A stretch of 55,603 nt of DNA, from NCBI GenBank assembly GCA_017527495.1, contig JAFXPY010000016.1:1-55603 (forward strand), in the 5' to 3' direction. This stretch comes from Paludibacteraceae bacterium. GTDB lineage: Bacteria > Bacteroidota > Bacteroidia > Bacteroidales > Paludibacteraceae. Below the pieces are notes generated by a model that was given only the letters and a program-made list of their open reading frames with translations, made no database searches and was not told the origin of the DNA. Below, piece after piece: positions 43,824 to 53,796 of this stretch. The translations under genes and the position numbers were made by a program. Numbering within the stretch: position 1 is the stretch's first letter; every line of letters starts with the position of its first letter.

Positions 43824-45758
43824 ATGAAAAACATTTTTATTTGTATTTTGACCACACTAACTCTCTTGGCTTGCACAACAAAACAAGCCCGTTTAGAAGA
43901 CGAATGTCTTTACTCTGACTCAAAAACACAATTCTGCTTCTGGTCGCCAATAGCCGAGCAGATGGAACTGCGCATCTATGCCGACGCTCAAACCACTGAA
44001 GCCGAGACTTACGCTCTGCGCAAAGACAAAAACGATTTTTGGCACACCACTGTCAAAGGCGACCTTGCCGGCAAGTTTTACACTATCCGCTCCTGCCAGA
44101 ATGGCAAATGGGAAGAAGAAGCACCCGGCATCTTTGCCAAAGCAGTAAGCGTCAATGGCACACGCGCCGCCATCATTGACCTCAGCAAGACCAATCCCGA
44201 CGGCTGGGTTCAAGACAAACGTCCTGCCATGACCGACCCTACCGACATCATTGTCTATGAAACACACCTGCGCGACTTCACCATGTCACCAAACTCAGGC
44301 ATCCAAAACAAAGGCAAGTTCCTCGCTCTCGCCGAGACAGGAACCACAACAGCCGACGGACTTGCATCAGGCATCGACCATCTCAAAGAACTCGGCATCA
44401 CACACCTGCAGATACTCCCTATGTTCGACTACGGCAGTATTGACGAGACAACACTCTCTCACGGCAAATACAACTGGGGCTACGACCCTATCAACTATAA
44501 CGCACCCGAAGGCGGCTATTCCACTGACCCTTATGACCCTGCATGCCGCATCACAGAAGCCAAGCAGATGATACAAGCCCTGCACCAAGCAGGCATACGC
44601 GTCATTATGGACGTCGTATATAACCACACCTACAACGTTGCAGGCTGCGCCTTAGGGCGCGTCGTACCGCAGTATTTCTACCGCCTCAACGCAGACAGCA
44701 GCTACGCCAACGGCTCCGGCTGCGGCAACGAGACAGCCTCCGACCACGAGATGATGCGACAATTCTTGGTTGAGTCAGTGTGCTATTGGGCACGCGAATA
44801 CCATGTTGACGGCTTCCGCTTCGACCTCATGGGTATTCACGACCAAGAGACCATGCGACAAATCCGTGCAGCACTTGACCTCATAGACCCTACTATCCTC
44901 ACCTACGGCGAAGGCTGGGCTGCCATGTCGCCGGCTTACCCTTACGACAGCCTTGCCATGAAACAATGGACCTACCGCATGCCGCGTGTCGGAGCATTCA
45001 GCGACGACATACGCAACGCACTCATCGGCTCACCATTCGACCATTTACGCGGTTTCGCATCAGGCAATCCTGCTGGCAAACAAGCCCTATGCTTCGGACT
45101 CGCCGGGGGTATCAACTACAACAATAATCAATTCGGCGAAGGCTGGTCAGGCGAACCCATGCAACATGTGAGCTACATCACCTGCCACGACAACTACTGC
45201 CTGCGCGACCGTATCGAAGTCAGCGCACCCGAAGAAACAGAAGAGACACGCCTGCGCATGAACAAACTCGCACAAACAGCAGTACTCGTATCGCAAGGCA
45301 TGACCTTTATCTACGGCGGCGAAGAACTCTATCGCACCAAACTCGGCATCGACAACAGCTACCAAAGTCCGGACTCAATAAACACCATTCCATGGGAAAA
45401 CAAACTCATCTACAACGACTTATATGAATACTACCGACAGATGGTTCAGATACGCCGTCAGCATCGAGGTTTCCGTCTCGGCACAGCAGAACTCGTAAAC
45501 AAACATCTTGAATTTCTGCCGACAGACAACGAGTCGTTTGTTGCCTTCAAAATGAAAGACCTTAAAGGTATCGACACAGCCAAATCACTTATTGTCCTAC
45601 TCAACGGTAGTTCAGAACCGATAGACACCGACATACCGGCAGGCAAATACGCAGTCCTCGCACAAGACGGCAAAGCCGATGCCAAGGGACTCACTACTGT
45701 AAGCACCGACAAAATAACCGTAGCCCCCTACTCCGCCACAATCTTAGCTGAAAAGTAA
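43824..45758 (+). CDS. pulA: Type I pullulanase (GH13_14-like) lipoprotein
   Basis: 644 residues with lipobox TLLACTT, so exported and lipid-anchored. CBM48-like N-terminal domain about 30-125 (CFWSPIAEQMELRIY). The pullulanase mark YNWGYDPINYNAPEGGYS, then DVVYNHTY, GFRFDLMGIHD with nucleophile Asp334, TYGEGW with acid Glu363, and ITCHDN with Asp456, followed by a C-terminal beta domain. It opens alpha-1,6 branches in pullulan, glycogen or starch. It lies 35 bp after the pectate lyase and may be cotranscribed as a glycan-use pair. Confidence 0.94.
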   Translation: MKNIFICILTTLTLLACTTKQARLEDECLYSDSKTQFCFWSPIAEQMELRIYADAQTTEAETYALRKDKNDFWHTTVKGDLAGKFYTIRSCQNGKWEEEAPGIFAKAVSVNGTRAAIIDLSKTNPDGWVQDKRPAMTDPTDIIVYETHLRDFTMSPNSGIQNKGKFLALAETGTTTADGLASGIDHLKELGITHLQILPMFDYGSIDETTLSHGKYNWGYDPINYNAPEGGYSTDPYDPACRITEAKQMIQALHQAGIRVIMDVVYNHTYNVAGCALGRVVPQYFYRLNADSSYANGSGCGNETASDHEMMRQFLVESVCYWAREYHVDGFRFDLMGIHDQETMRQIRAALDLIDPTILTYGEGWAAMSPAYPYDSLAMKQWTYRMPRVGAFSDDIRNALIGSPFDHLRGFASGNPAGKQALCFGLAGGINYNNNQFGEGWSGEPMQHVSYITCHDNYCLRDRIEVSAPEETEETRLRMNKLAQTAVLVSQGMTFIYGGEELYRTKLGIDNSYQSPDSINTIPWENKLIYNDLYEYYRQMVQIRRQHRGFRLGTAELVNKHLEFLPTDNESFVAFKMKDLKGIDTAKSLIVLLNGSSEPIDTDIPAGKYAVLAQDGKADAKGLTTVSTDKITVAPYSATILAEK

Positions 45759-45773
45759 GAAAAAAAATTAGAC

Positions 45774-45857
45774 GTTCGTGCAGAAAATGTGCAACTAACC
45801 CCAAAAGTTCGTGCAGAAAATGTGAAAGAAAGAGTGAAAGTTCGTGCAGAAAATGTG
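45774..45857 (+). repeat. Three 18-bp direct repeats with exact 33-bp period
   Basis: GTTCGTGCAGAAAATGTG occurs at 45774-45791, 45807-45824 and 45840-45857, perfectly conserved, with different 15-bp fillers. The frame of pulA continues through all three after its TAA (VRAENV, VRAENV, VRAENV) to a TAA near 45918. The repeat is not palindromic. Confidence 0.85.
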
Positions 45858-45930
45858 CGAGCGAAGAATTTTTTGCTATGTCATCCCATCATTTACATTG
45901 AAAATTATATAGTTAGTTAAAACAGTTATA

Positions 45931-45966
45931 ACATCAAAGATTGAGCTATTGCTCAATCTTTGATGT
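45931..45966. terminator. Strong perfect hairpin before the cas operon
   Basis: ACATCAAAGATTGAGC (45931-45946), loop TATT, GCTCAATCTTTGATGT (45951-45966), 16 bp perfect. There is no long T run outside the stem, but the stem is stable; it probably isolates pulA from cas transcription. Confidence 0.65.
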
Positions 45967-45988
45967 CACGAAATAAAACCTTAATGTT

Positions 45989-46077
45989 TATTGTTTTACG
46001 CTACTTATTATTTTACGCTATAAAACTACACTTTTTATTCAACTGACAACTTTTGGCAGTAGAACACTATAATTTTG
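45989..46077 (+). promoter_or_regulatory. cas operon promoter region with tandem operator-like repeats
   Basis: TATTGTTTTACGCTA (45989-46003) and TATTATTTTACGCTA (46006-46020) are 15-bp direct repeats with one mismatch and a 17-bp period. A -7 box TAATTTTG lies at 46070-46077; the nearest TTTG (46052-46055) is only 14 bp away, so the -33 is poor. The leader to cas3 ATG 46145 is about 64 bases. Confidence 0.5.
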
Positions 46078-46144
46078 CAAAAAAATATTCAATTTATAAT
46101 TTATATTCTTTTATTAATTATAAATTTTAAACACAACAAACTTA

Positions 46145-48283
46145 ATGGAAATAATTTCACATATAAAAATCATAAATGATAAATGGCTGATTCAGAGCAA
46201 TAATGAACATCAACAAAATGTTGCATGCGAAGCACAAAAGTTTGCTAAAAGCATCGGATTGGGCGATTTCGGCTATGTTTTAGGTCTTTTGCATGATAAG
46301 GGCAAAGAGAAAGAGTCATTTCAACAATATATAAAGAAAGAGAGTGGTTATGAACCAAACTTGCGAGTCGTTGGAGAACATAACCATGCATATGTAGGAG
46401 GATTGGTTGCAAAACAACTATTTCCTCAACTATACAAGGTATTATCCAACCCGATTATCGGACATCATAGAGGGCTATACGATGATGGCGAATGGAAAGA
46501 AATAATGAAGAGACCTATACCGCAAGATGTTCATATTCAGCCTATCAACGTAAATCCATGTATGCCAAAACAGAATTATAAGCCCTATCATATTCATCAC
46601 ATAATCAGGTTCTTATTCAGTTGTTTAGTAGATGCTGACCGATTGGACACAGAAGCCTTTATGACTCCGGAACAAAGTAAATTAAGAGGCAGCATGACTT
46701 CTATGGCAGAATTGAAAAATGTATTAGAAAAGCATTTATCAAATCTAAATGCCGAAGCTGAAGACACAAAAGTAAATCAGATACGCAGATACGTTCAGGA
46801 ACAATGTGTGTTAAAAAGTCAAAGTTGTGTTGATTACTATAGTTTGACAGTTCCAACGGGCGGTGGCAAAACGCTTGCATCAGTTCTTTGGGCATTAAAT
46901 CATGCTGTCGCAAATGACTTACAGAGAATAATAATTGCGATTCCTTATACAAGTATAATAACTCAAACTGCAGCTACGCTGAAAAGTATATTTGGCGAGA
47001 ATAATGTGCTGGAACATCATTCTGAAGTTGATTATGGCGATAATGAAAATTCACTTACTTTTCAACTCGCAACAGAAAATTGGGATTATCCTATTATTGT
47101 AACCACTAATGTTCAGTTTTTTGAATCTTTATTCAGCAACAAACCTTCACAATGCCGGAAGATACACAACATAGCCAAAAGCGTGATTATATTTGATGAG
47201 GTGCAGACACTGCCGCTAAACTTCTACCAACCCATTATTGACTCAATAAGGACATTGAAAGAAGTTTTTGGTTCGTCAATTCTATTTACGACTGCAAGCC
47301 AACCTGTATTGAAAACAAATTACAAATTTGACGGCTTAGAAAACATAACAGAGATAATTGACAAAGGGGTTTGTTTGCATGATAAACTCAAACGAGCCAC
47401 AATAACAGAGATCAAAGAGTCCTTGGATTATAGCGATTTAGCCACTCAAATCACACAACACAAAAGAGTTTTATGTATAGTCAATACTCGCAGACATGCT
47501 AAAGAGATTTTTGACCATTTGCCTAAAGAAGGCATAACTCTACATCTGTCAAGAATGATGTGTTCGACACATATAAAAGAGACTATCAATACTATAAAAC
47601 GATTGCTTTCAGAAAAATCCGATATGCCTATTCGTGTTATAGCAACGCAGTTAATTGAAGCAGGTGTTGATATTGACTTTCCTGTAGTCTATCGCGAAGA
47701 GGCAGGGCTCGATTCCATTTTACAAGCCGCAGGCAGGTGCAACAGAGAAGGGAAGCTTCACAATGGACAGACATTTGTTTTTAGTCTAAGTAAAGAAGGG
47801 CGATTGCCGGTTGGATATATTACTCAGACGAATAATGCTCGGCTTAATATGGGTGAAATCAATGATTGGTTCAGTCCGGATACGATGACAGAGTATTTTA
47901 ACCAATTATATTCTCGAGTTGATTCTTTCGACAAAAAACAGATTAGCTCATTGTGCAATCAAAGTGCCATACAATTTGAAACAGCCGCAAAAGAATTTCA
48001 ACTGATAGAAGATAATTCTATCCCTGTTTATGTAGGTTATAAAGAAGGGCAAAACCTTATTAATCAACTAATGCACGATGCGAACATCACATATAGTTTG
48101 ATGAAGAAGTTATCGCAATACTGTGTTAATGTTCGTCAGCAAGATTTTAAGACACTTAAAGATGCAGGGGCGATTGTAACTATTTCCGACAGCATACATA
48201 TACTGCAAGATACATCACTTTATGATGACGAAATAGGTTTGACTTGTAAGAATAAATTTTTAGAAGAAACGATAATTATCTAA
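46145..48283 (+). CDS. cas3: CRISPR-associated helicase-nuclease Cas3 (type I-C)
   Basis: 712 residues. An N-terminal HD nuclease domain (about 1-200) has His50-Asp51 in LLHDKGKEK, GEHNHAYVGG, and GHHRGL at 106-111. The SF2 helicase has Walker A PTGGGKT (from 237), motif Ia AIPYTSIITQTAATL, DEVQ at 351-354, TASQP, and motif VI QAAGRCNREG. It is recruited by Cascade to unwind and cut target DNA. All motifs look intact. First gene of the cas operon; 4 bp before cas5. Confidence 0.95.
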   Translation: MEIISHIKIINDKWLIQSNNEHQQNVACEAQKFAKSIGLGDFGYVLGLLHDKGKEKESFQQYIKKESGYEPNLRVVGEHNHAYVGGLVAKQLFPQLYKVLSNPIIGHHRGLYDDGEWKEIMKRPIPQDVHIQPINVNPCMPKQNYKPYHIHHIIRFLFSCLVDADRLDTEAFMTPEQSKLRGSMTSMAELKNVLEKHLSNLNAEAEDTKVNQIRRYVQEQCVLKSQSCVDYYSLTVPTGGGKTLASVLWALNHAVANDLQRIIIAIPYTSIITQTAATLKSIFGENNVLEHHSEVDYGDNENSLTFQLATENWDYPIIVTTNVQFFESLFSNKPSQCRKIHNIAKSVIIFDEVQTLPLNFYQPIIDSIRTLKEVFGSSILFTTASQPVLKTNYKFDGLENITEIIDKGVCLHDKLKRATITEIKESLDYSDLATQITQHKRVLCIVNTRRHAKEIFDHLPKEGITLHLSRMMCSTHIKETINTIKRLLSEKSDMPIRVIATQLIEAGVDIDFPVVYREEAGLDSILQAAGRCNREGKLHNGQTFVFSLSKEGRLPVGYITQTNNARLNMGEINDWFSPDTMTEYFNQLYSRVDSFDKKQISSLCNQSAIQFETAAKEFQLIEDNSIPVYVGYKEGQNLINQLMHDANITYSLMKKLSQYCVNVRQQDFKTLKDAGAIVTISDSIHILQDTSLYDDEIGLTCKNKFLEETIII

Positions 48284-48287
48284 ATAT

Positions 48288-49007
48288 ATGGAATACTACG
48301 ACAAAGAATTTTGTTTGGAGGTTTGGGGCGATATAGCGTGCTTTACGCGTCCTGAACTCAAAGTGGAGCGCGTAAGTTATGATGTCATCACTCCATCGGC
48401 AGCGCGAGCCATTTTTGAAGCCATCTTTTGGAAACCTGCCATACGATGGCAAGTTACAAAAATAGAAGTCTTGAATCCAATCAAGTGGATATCAATAAGA
48501 CGAAACGAAGTAGGTGCTGTAGCTTCACGGACAATGGAAAGCATTTATATTGAAGAGAAGCGTCAGCAAAAAAACTCTCTTATGCTTAGAGATGTGAAAT
48601 ACCGCATCTATGCAAAACTGATATTCATTCCGTTGCGGGACAGAGTGAATGATAAAAAACATAGAATGCAACAGTTAGATTTGTTTAATGACACTGCAAT
48701 CGTTCAACCCAATGATGAAAATCCGGGTAAGTACAATGCAATGTTTGAAAGGCGTGCAAGCAAAGGGCAATGCTTCAATCAGCCTTATCTCGGCACAAGA
48801 GAATGTGTGGCTTCGTTCAGATTAGTTAATCAAGATTCAGAAACTCTCACTCCACCTATAGCAGAGGACAAAGATTTGGGGATTATGCTATATGATATGG
48901 ATTTTGCCGGTAATGCCGATAAGCCGGAAGCAATGTTCTTTAGAGCAAAGATGGAAAACGGAGTTATAATTGTTCCACCATTAAATAGTAAGGAGGTACT
49001 ACGATGA
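48288..49007 (+). CDS. cas5c: Cas5c (Cas5d), type I-C crRNA-processing and Cascade subunit
   Basis: 239 residues. RAMP fold: FCLEVWGDIACFTRPELKVE at the start, TPSAARAIFEAIFWKPAIRW, the K148-Y149 segment in NPGKYNAMFERRASKGQCF and QPYLGTRECVASF. In type I-C this protein cuts pre-crRNA in place of Cas6. The best studied Cas5d (Bacillus halodurans) uses Tyr46, Lys116 and His117; here the same places read Phe47, Lys148 and Tyr149. It overlaps cas8c by 4 bp. Confidence 0.93.
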   Translation: MEYYDKEFCLEVWGDIACFTRPELKVERVSYDVITPSAARAIFEAIFWKPAIRWQVTKIEVLNPIKWISIRRNEVGAVASRTMESIYIEEKRQQKNSLMLRDVKYRIYAKLIFIPLRDRVNDKKHRMQQLDLFNDTAIVQPNDENPGKYNAMFERRASKGQCFNQPYLGTRECVASFRLVNQDSETLTPPIAEDKDLGIMLYDMDFAGNADKPEAMFFRAKMENGVIIVPPLNSKEVLR

Positions 49008-50731
49008 TACTACGTGCATTATATGATTACTACAACCGATGTGCAGACCAACTGCCGCAGTTTGGTACAGCAAATAAGCAAATAGGCTTTGTCATAGTGA
49101 TAGACAAAGACGGACATTTCCTGAGATTTGAGGATAGACGAATAGATAAAGATAATGCTCAAACATTTCAAGTTCCGCAGCCTGTAGGTCGTTCATCGGG
49201 TGTGAGTGCAAATTATTTGTATGACAATAGTGAATATACATTGGGATATTCTGACAAACGCTCACCTGAGCAAAGCAGAAAATACCTCAATGCCTTTAAG
49301 CAACTTATAGAAGATGTTTATGAAACTAATTCTAACAATAAGGATTTGCGTGCTTTACACTTATTTTATCAACAGGACAGCGACTATATTTTAGAACAAA
49401 TAAGTACTGACCCATTATGGGATGAAATTACGAAAAAACTCAATAAAAAGTATTCTCTCTTTTCATTTCTAATAGAAGGCGATATACAAATCGTGGCGGA
49501 GAAATCCGAACTTATTAGTCTGCGTCCTAATGAAAATAACGCAGATGAGCATATATGTTTGATTACGGGTGAAAAAGCACCTACAGTAACTCTGACTACC
49601 CAAACAATGATTCCGGGAAGTCAGGCTGTTGCAAAATTAGTTTCTTTTCAAGTAAAATCAGGTTACGACTCATACGGCAAAGAACAATGCGATAATGCTC
49701 CTATTGGCGAACAAGCGGAATTTGCCTATTCTACAGCGTTACTCCATTTACTTGATAAAAAATCAAGGAATAAGTTCCTAATCGGAGATCGCACTTATCT
49801 GTTTTGGGCTTCGATTAATAGTGAAGCTGCACAAAATGCAGAAGAAAGTGTGTTCAGTCTATTCGGTATTCAAGAGAAAGAAGATGACCCAAATAGAAAT
49901 ATAGAGCAAGTGAGAAAAGTGTTCTCTGCAATATACAGCGGGCAATTGGAAACCAATTTAGATGACACATTTTATATTCTCGGATTAGCTCCAAACGCTG
50001 CTCGCATTGCCGTAGTTTATTGGGCTGAAATACCATTAAAAGACTTTGCGGGCAAACTACTCAAGCACTTTGAAGATTTGACAATCGTTGATACTCGAAA
50101 AGACAAAACACCTTACTTTGGGTTACGCAATATCTTGAGTGCAGTATCATTAGATGGCAAATTAAGTAGTGTAAGCCCGAACTTGCCGGAAGCACTTACC
50201 AAAAGTATTTTTGAAGGCACACCATACCCATATACTCTTTATAATGCTTGCTTGCGCAGAATCAGGGCAGAGAGTGCAAGCCGAGAAATAACCATAGCAC
50301 GAGCAGCTATTATTAAGGCTTTCTTAAACAGACAAAATAACAATCAAAATATCAGTATTATGTTAGACAAAACAAACACTAATCAAGGCTACTTATGTGG
50401 CAGATTATTTTCCGTTCTTGTAAAAATACAAGAAGAGGCAAGTGGCAACACTTCTATTCGTGAGCGGTATATGAACTCAGCAAGTACCACACCTGCCGCA
50501 GTATTCGCTACGATAATGAATCTTTCGGCTCATCATTTGGAAAAACTCAATCAAGGCAGAGTTATTCAAATGGAACAACTGCAACAGGAAATAATTTCCA
50601 AATTACCTGCCGATGGATTTCCGGCACATCTTGACTTGCAAGACCAGGGTCGTTTCTTCGTTGGTTACTATCACCAGCGACAAGACTTTTTTGCCAAGAA
50701 ATCTAACGATGAAAAAGAAACAAATGAATAA
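49004..50731 (+). CDS. cas8c: Cas8c (Csd1), large subunit of type I-C Cascade
   Basis: 575 residues, a normal length. [13 protein letters not shown] at the start, [43 protein letters not shown] and [17 protein letters not shown] are typical of Csd1. It reads the PAM and opens target DNA within Cascade; in several type I-C systems an internal start of cas8c also makes the small subunit Cas11c, so a second product from the 3' third of this gene is possible. The late Met in [17 protein letters not shown] or a Met/GTG before it could serve; the site is not clear by eye. Confidence 0.94.
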   Translation: MILRALYDYYNRCADQLPQFGTANKQIGFVIVIDKDGHFLRFEDRRIDKDNAQTFQVPQPVGRSSGVSANYLYDNSEYTLGYSDKRSPEQSRKYLNAFKQLIEDVYETNSNNKDLRALHLFYQQDSDYILEQISTDPLWDEITKKLNKKYSLFSFLIEGDIQIVAEKSELISLRPNENNADEHICLITGEKAPTVTLTTQTMIPGSQAVAKLVSFQVKSGYDSYGKEQCDNAPIGEQAEFAYSTALLHLLDKKSRNKFLIGDRTYLFWASINSEAAQNAEESVFSLFGIQEKEDDPNRNIEQVRKVFSAIYSGQLETNLDDTFYILGLAPNAARIAVVYWAEIPLKDFAGKLLKHFEDLTIVDTRKDKTPYFGLRNILSAVSLDGKLSSVSPNLPEALTKSIFEGTPYPYTLYNACLRRIRAESASREITIARAAIIKAFLNRQNNNQNISIMLDKTNTNQGYLCGRLFSVLVKIQEEASGNTSIRERYMNSASTTPAAVFATIMNLSAHHLEKLNQGRVIQMEQLQQEIISKLPADGFPAHLDLQDQGRFFVGYYHQRQDFFAKKSNDEKETNE

Positions 50732-50751
50732 CAATTAAAAACTATAAGAAT

Positions 50752-51612
50752 ATGAAAAACTTAACAAACAAAATCGATTTTATCTATCTTTTTGATGTAC
50801 AAGACGGCAACCCAAATGGCGACCCGGATGCAGGTAATCTGCCACGCGTGGATGCAGAAACAGGTATGGGACTTGTAACAGATGTATGTTTGAAACGCAA
50901 AGTGCGCAATTATGTGCAAGTTGCAAAACAATGTGCTCAAGGCTATGATATTTTTATCAAAGAAAAGGCTGTTCTGAATACGCTTATTGACCAATCTTAC
51001 GAAGATGATCGCGTAAAAAATGCAGACAAAAACAAGCAAATATCATGTGCAAGAGAAGTAATGTGCGAAAAGTACTATGATGTCAGAACTTTTGGTGCTG
51101 TAATGTCAACAGGCAAAAATGCAGGTCAGGTGCGTGGCCCGATTCAATTGACATTTGCTCGCTCAATAGACCCTATTGCACCACTTGAACATTCAATAAC
51201 TCGCATTGCTGTTGCGACCGAAGCAGAAGCCGAGAAACAAAGTGGAGAGAATCATACAATGGGACGCAAATCAACAGTGCCATATGGACTTTACTGCTGC
51301 CATGGATTTATTTCTGCCAATTTAGCAAATCAAACAGGATTTAGCACTGACGACTTGGATTTGTTTATCGAAGCATTGAAAAACATGTTTGACAACGACC
51401 ATTCTGCCTCTCGAGGACTCATGAGTGCACAAAAACTTATACTCTTCCGTCATGATTCGGAACTCGGCAATGCTCCAGCCAACAAACTCTTCGATTTGGT
51501 TACAATAGAGCGAAAAGAAGGAGTAGAAGTGCCTCGCAGTTTTAACGATTACAATGTTTCTATTAACAGACAGCAACTGCCGGAAGGAGTAACAATAGAA
51601 GAAATCTTATAA
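50752..51612 (+). CDS. cas7c: Cas7c (Csd2), backbone subunit of type I-C Cascade
   Basis: 286 residues. [20 protein letters not shown] at the start is the Csd2/Cas7 signature, then [39 protein letters not shown] and [17 protein letters not shown]. Several copies coat the crRNA spacer. It follows cas8c by 20 bp. No unusual change is seen. Confidence 0.96.
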   Translation: MKNLTNKIDFIYLFDVQDGNPNGDPDAGNLPRVDAETGMGLVTDVCLKRKVRNYVQVAKQCAQGYDIFIKEKAVLNTLIDQSYEDDRVKNADKNKQISCAREVMCEKYYDVRTFGAVMSTGKNAGQVRGPIQLTFARSIDPIAPLEHSITRIAVATEAEAEKQSGENHTMGRKSTVPYGLYCCHGFISANLANQTGFSTDDLDLFIEALKNMFDNDHSASRGLMSAQKLILFRHDSELGNAPANKLFDLVTIERKEGVEVPRSFNDYNVSINRQQLPEGVTIEEIL

Positions 51613-51618
51613 ACAGGT

Positions 51619-52284
51619 ATGTATGCAGAAGATGACCTTCTTATGTTGTCAGGTATTCAGCATTTTGCATTTTGCCAACGACAATGGGCACTTATTGATA
51701 TCGAACAACAATGGGAAGATAATTATCTCACTTTAGAAGGCGATTGGCTACATCGAAATGTAGATAACCCCTTCGCTATGGAGCGTAATAAAGACACCGT
51801 CTTATTGCGTTCCGTAGCGGTTGCGTCATTTAGATTAGGTCTGTACGGAATAGCGGATTTATTGGAATTGTACCCTTCAGAGGACAAAGCAAGGGCAATA
51901 TCTGTTCCTAAATATCCAGGACTTTGGCAGCCATATCCTATTGAATATAAACATGGCAAGCCCAAAAGCGATGAGACAGACGAAGTGCAACTATGTGCAC
52001 AAGCAATGTGTTTGGAAGAGATGTACAACATAAAGATTAACAAAGGTGCGTTCTACTATGAACAAATAAAGCATAGAACTGAAGTCATTTTTACTGACAC
52101 ATTAAGAATAATGGTTGAAGAGTATGCCGCACAAATGCACCGGTTATTTGAATCAGCAATCACGCCACCGGCACAATATCAAGCCAAATGCCGATCTTGC
52201 TCTATCAACAATCAATGCTTTGCACTCTCAACAAAACGAGCAATGAACACAAAACAATATCTTAATCAATTGACACAACAATGA
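51619..52284 (+). CDS. cas4: Cas4, RecB-like nuclease with Fe-S cluster (type I-C)
   Basis: 221 residues. LLMLSGIQHFAFCQRQWALI has the first cluster Cys; GIADLLEL and YPIEYKHGKPK carry the RecB Asp and E-x-K; CRSCSINNQC gives the last three Cys. Cas4 trims prespacers and fixes PAM side and orientation with Cas1-Cas2. It overlaps cas1 by 4 bp and follows cas7 by 6 bp. Confidence 0.95.
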   Translation: MYAEDDLLMLSGIQHFAFCQRQWALIDIEQQWEDNYLTLEGDWLHRNVDNPFAMERNKDTVLLRSVAVASFRLGLYGIADLLELYPSEDKARAISVPKYPGLWQPYPIEYKHGKPKSDETDEVQLCAQAMCLEEMYNIKINKGAFYYEQIKHRTEVIFTDTLRIMVEEYAAQMHRLFESAITPPAQYQAKCRSCSINNQCFALSTKRAMNTKQYLNQLTQQ

Positions 52285-53318
52285 GAAAACTACTAAATAC
52301 TCTGTATGTAACTAATCCGGATGTATATCTGACCAAAGATGGTGAAAACATTGTAGCACGCATAGAGGAATCAGAAGTGATGCGTCTGCCAATCATCAAC
52401 ATCGAAAGCATTGTCTGCATGACACATCTTGGTGCATCTCCCTACCTGATGAATATGTGTGCTGAGAGAAATATAGGACTATGCTTTTTGACGCCTAAAG
52501 GCAACTTTTTAGCACGAGTTACAGGCAAAACTAATGGCAATGTTTTACTTCGACGTATTCAATATAGAGTCGCTGATGATGAAATACAATCACTTGATAT
52601 CGCTCGGCTTATCATAGCCGGGAAAATATTCAACTCCAGAAAAGTGATTGAACGATTTAAGCGCGACCATACTGACATCAATTCTGTTTTGAAGAACCAA
52701 ATAGAACAACTTTCTTTATCTCTTAAACGATACAGCCTATTAGCAACCACTGCTGAAACGAAAGATATATTACGTGGTATAGAAGGAGAGGCTGCAACAC
52801 TTTATTTCTCAATGTTTGACGATATGATTATTGCTCAAAAACATGCTTTTCAATTTCATGGTCGTAATCGTCGTCCACCGAAAGACAAAGTTAATTGTAT
52901 GTTGTCGTTTGCTTACACCCTGCTTATGCACGAAGTACAATCAGCACTTGAAACAGTTGGGCTTGATCCATACGTTGGTTTTCTGCATACCGACCGTCCA
53001 GGACGACCAAGTCTTGCTTTAGACTTAATGGAGGAGTTTCGTGCATATCTTGCTGATAGGTTGGTACTTTCACTCATCAACAGGAAACAAATTGAATCAA
53101 AGCATTTTATAGAGAATGGAGAAGATAATATTCTAATGACTGATGAGGGCCGGAAAATCATTATCTCGGCTTGGCAAAACAGAAAAAAAGAAGAAATACA
53201 ACATCCATACCTGCAAGAAAAAGTACCAATAGGGTTGTTACCTTATATTCAAGCAATGCTAATGGCAAGATACTTAAGACACGATTTAGAACAATATCCG
53301 GTTTTCTTAATTCAATAA
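52281..53318 (+). CDS. cas1: Cas1 integrase (type I-C)
   Basis: 345 residues. N-terminal beta domain, then the helical integrase part: LRGIEGEAATLYFSMFDDMI (catalytic Glu), VGLDPYVGFLHTDRPGRPSL (catalytic His) and ALDLMEEFRAYLADRLVLSL (Asp). It inserts new spacers at the leader end of the array as a complex with Cas2. It overlaps cas4 by 4 bp and is 2 bp from cas2. Confidence 0.97.
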   Translation: MRKLLNTLYVTNPDVYLTKDGENIVARIEESEVMRLPIINIESIVCMTHLGASPYLMNMCAERNIGLCFLTPKGNFLARVTGKTNGNVLLRRIQYRVADDEIQSLDIARLIIAGKIFNSRKVIERFKRDHTDINSVLKNQIEQLSLSLKRYSLLATTAETKDILRGIEGEAATLYFSMFDDMIIAQKHAFQFHGRNRRPPKDKVNCMLSFAYTLLMHEVQSALETVGLDPYVGFLHTDRPGRPSLALDLMEEFRAYLADRLVLSLINRKQIESKHFIENGEDNILMTDEGRKIIISAWQNRKKEEIQHPYLQEKVPIGLLPYIQAMLMARYLRHDLEQYPVFLIQ

Positions 53319-53320
53319 CT

Positions 53321-53611
53321 ATGCTCATATTAGTAACATACGATGTTGATACAACATTGCTGTCCGGTCAGAAAAGACTTCGCAAAGTAGCAAAGATATG
53401 CCTAAACTATGGACAGAGAGTACAAAACTCGGTTTTTGAATGTGTTGTAGATTTCACACAATATACAAGACTTAAAATTCAATTAGCAGAAATTATTGAT
53501 AAAGAAAACGATAGTATTCGCTTCTATCGTCTTGGCAATAATTATGAAAGTAAAGTGGAAACACTTGGTGTTAGAAATGAGATAGATTTAAGTGGGAATT
53601 TGATATTGTAA
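53321..53611 (+). CDS. cas2: Cas2 (type I-C)
   Basis: 96 residues starting at ATG 53321 (MLILVTYDVDTT), where the Cas2 ferredoxin-like fold begins; its conserved Asp is in YDVDT. KVAKICLNYGQRVQNSVFEC is the usual second segment. A longer frame from 53171 would run through cas1 and is rejected. It forms the dimer core between two Cas1 dimers. It ends 185 bp before the first repeat. Confidence 0.96.
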   Translation: MLILVTYDVDTTLLSGQKRLRKVAKICLNYGQRVQNSVFECVVDFTQYTRLKIQLAEIIDKENDSIRFYRLGNNYESKVETLGVRNEIDLSGNLIL

Positions 53612-53796
53612 TTCAAAATGCTAATAAATATGCGAATCTATAGTGTGGTGTGTTTTTCTGTATTTTTCGCACTCGTTGAAAATCCGCTAATTAAATAATA
53701 TGAATGTCTAAAAAAATAAAAAATAATGTAACAAAAATAGTTATCGCATAAAAATGCACTTAAATAACTAATTATCAAAGCATATAATCATATGCT
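53612..53796 (+). promoter_or_regulatory. CRISPR leader
   Basis: AT-rich non-coding stretch between cas2 and repeat 1. It should hold the array promoter and the site for new spacers. A TATTTTTCG near 53661 resembles a -7 box. An inverted repeat AGCATAT-AATC-ATATGCT fills 53779-53796 and abuts repeat 1. Confidence 0.7.

Noticed and set aside
45774-45857. A second small CRISPR array
   Set aside because: Repeat of 18 bp with 15-bp fillers, not palindromic, only three units and in the pulA frame.
53171-53611. A 146-residue frame ending as cas2
   Set aside because: The first 50 residues are cas1 read in another frame; Cas2 starts at 53321.
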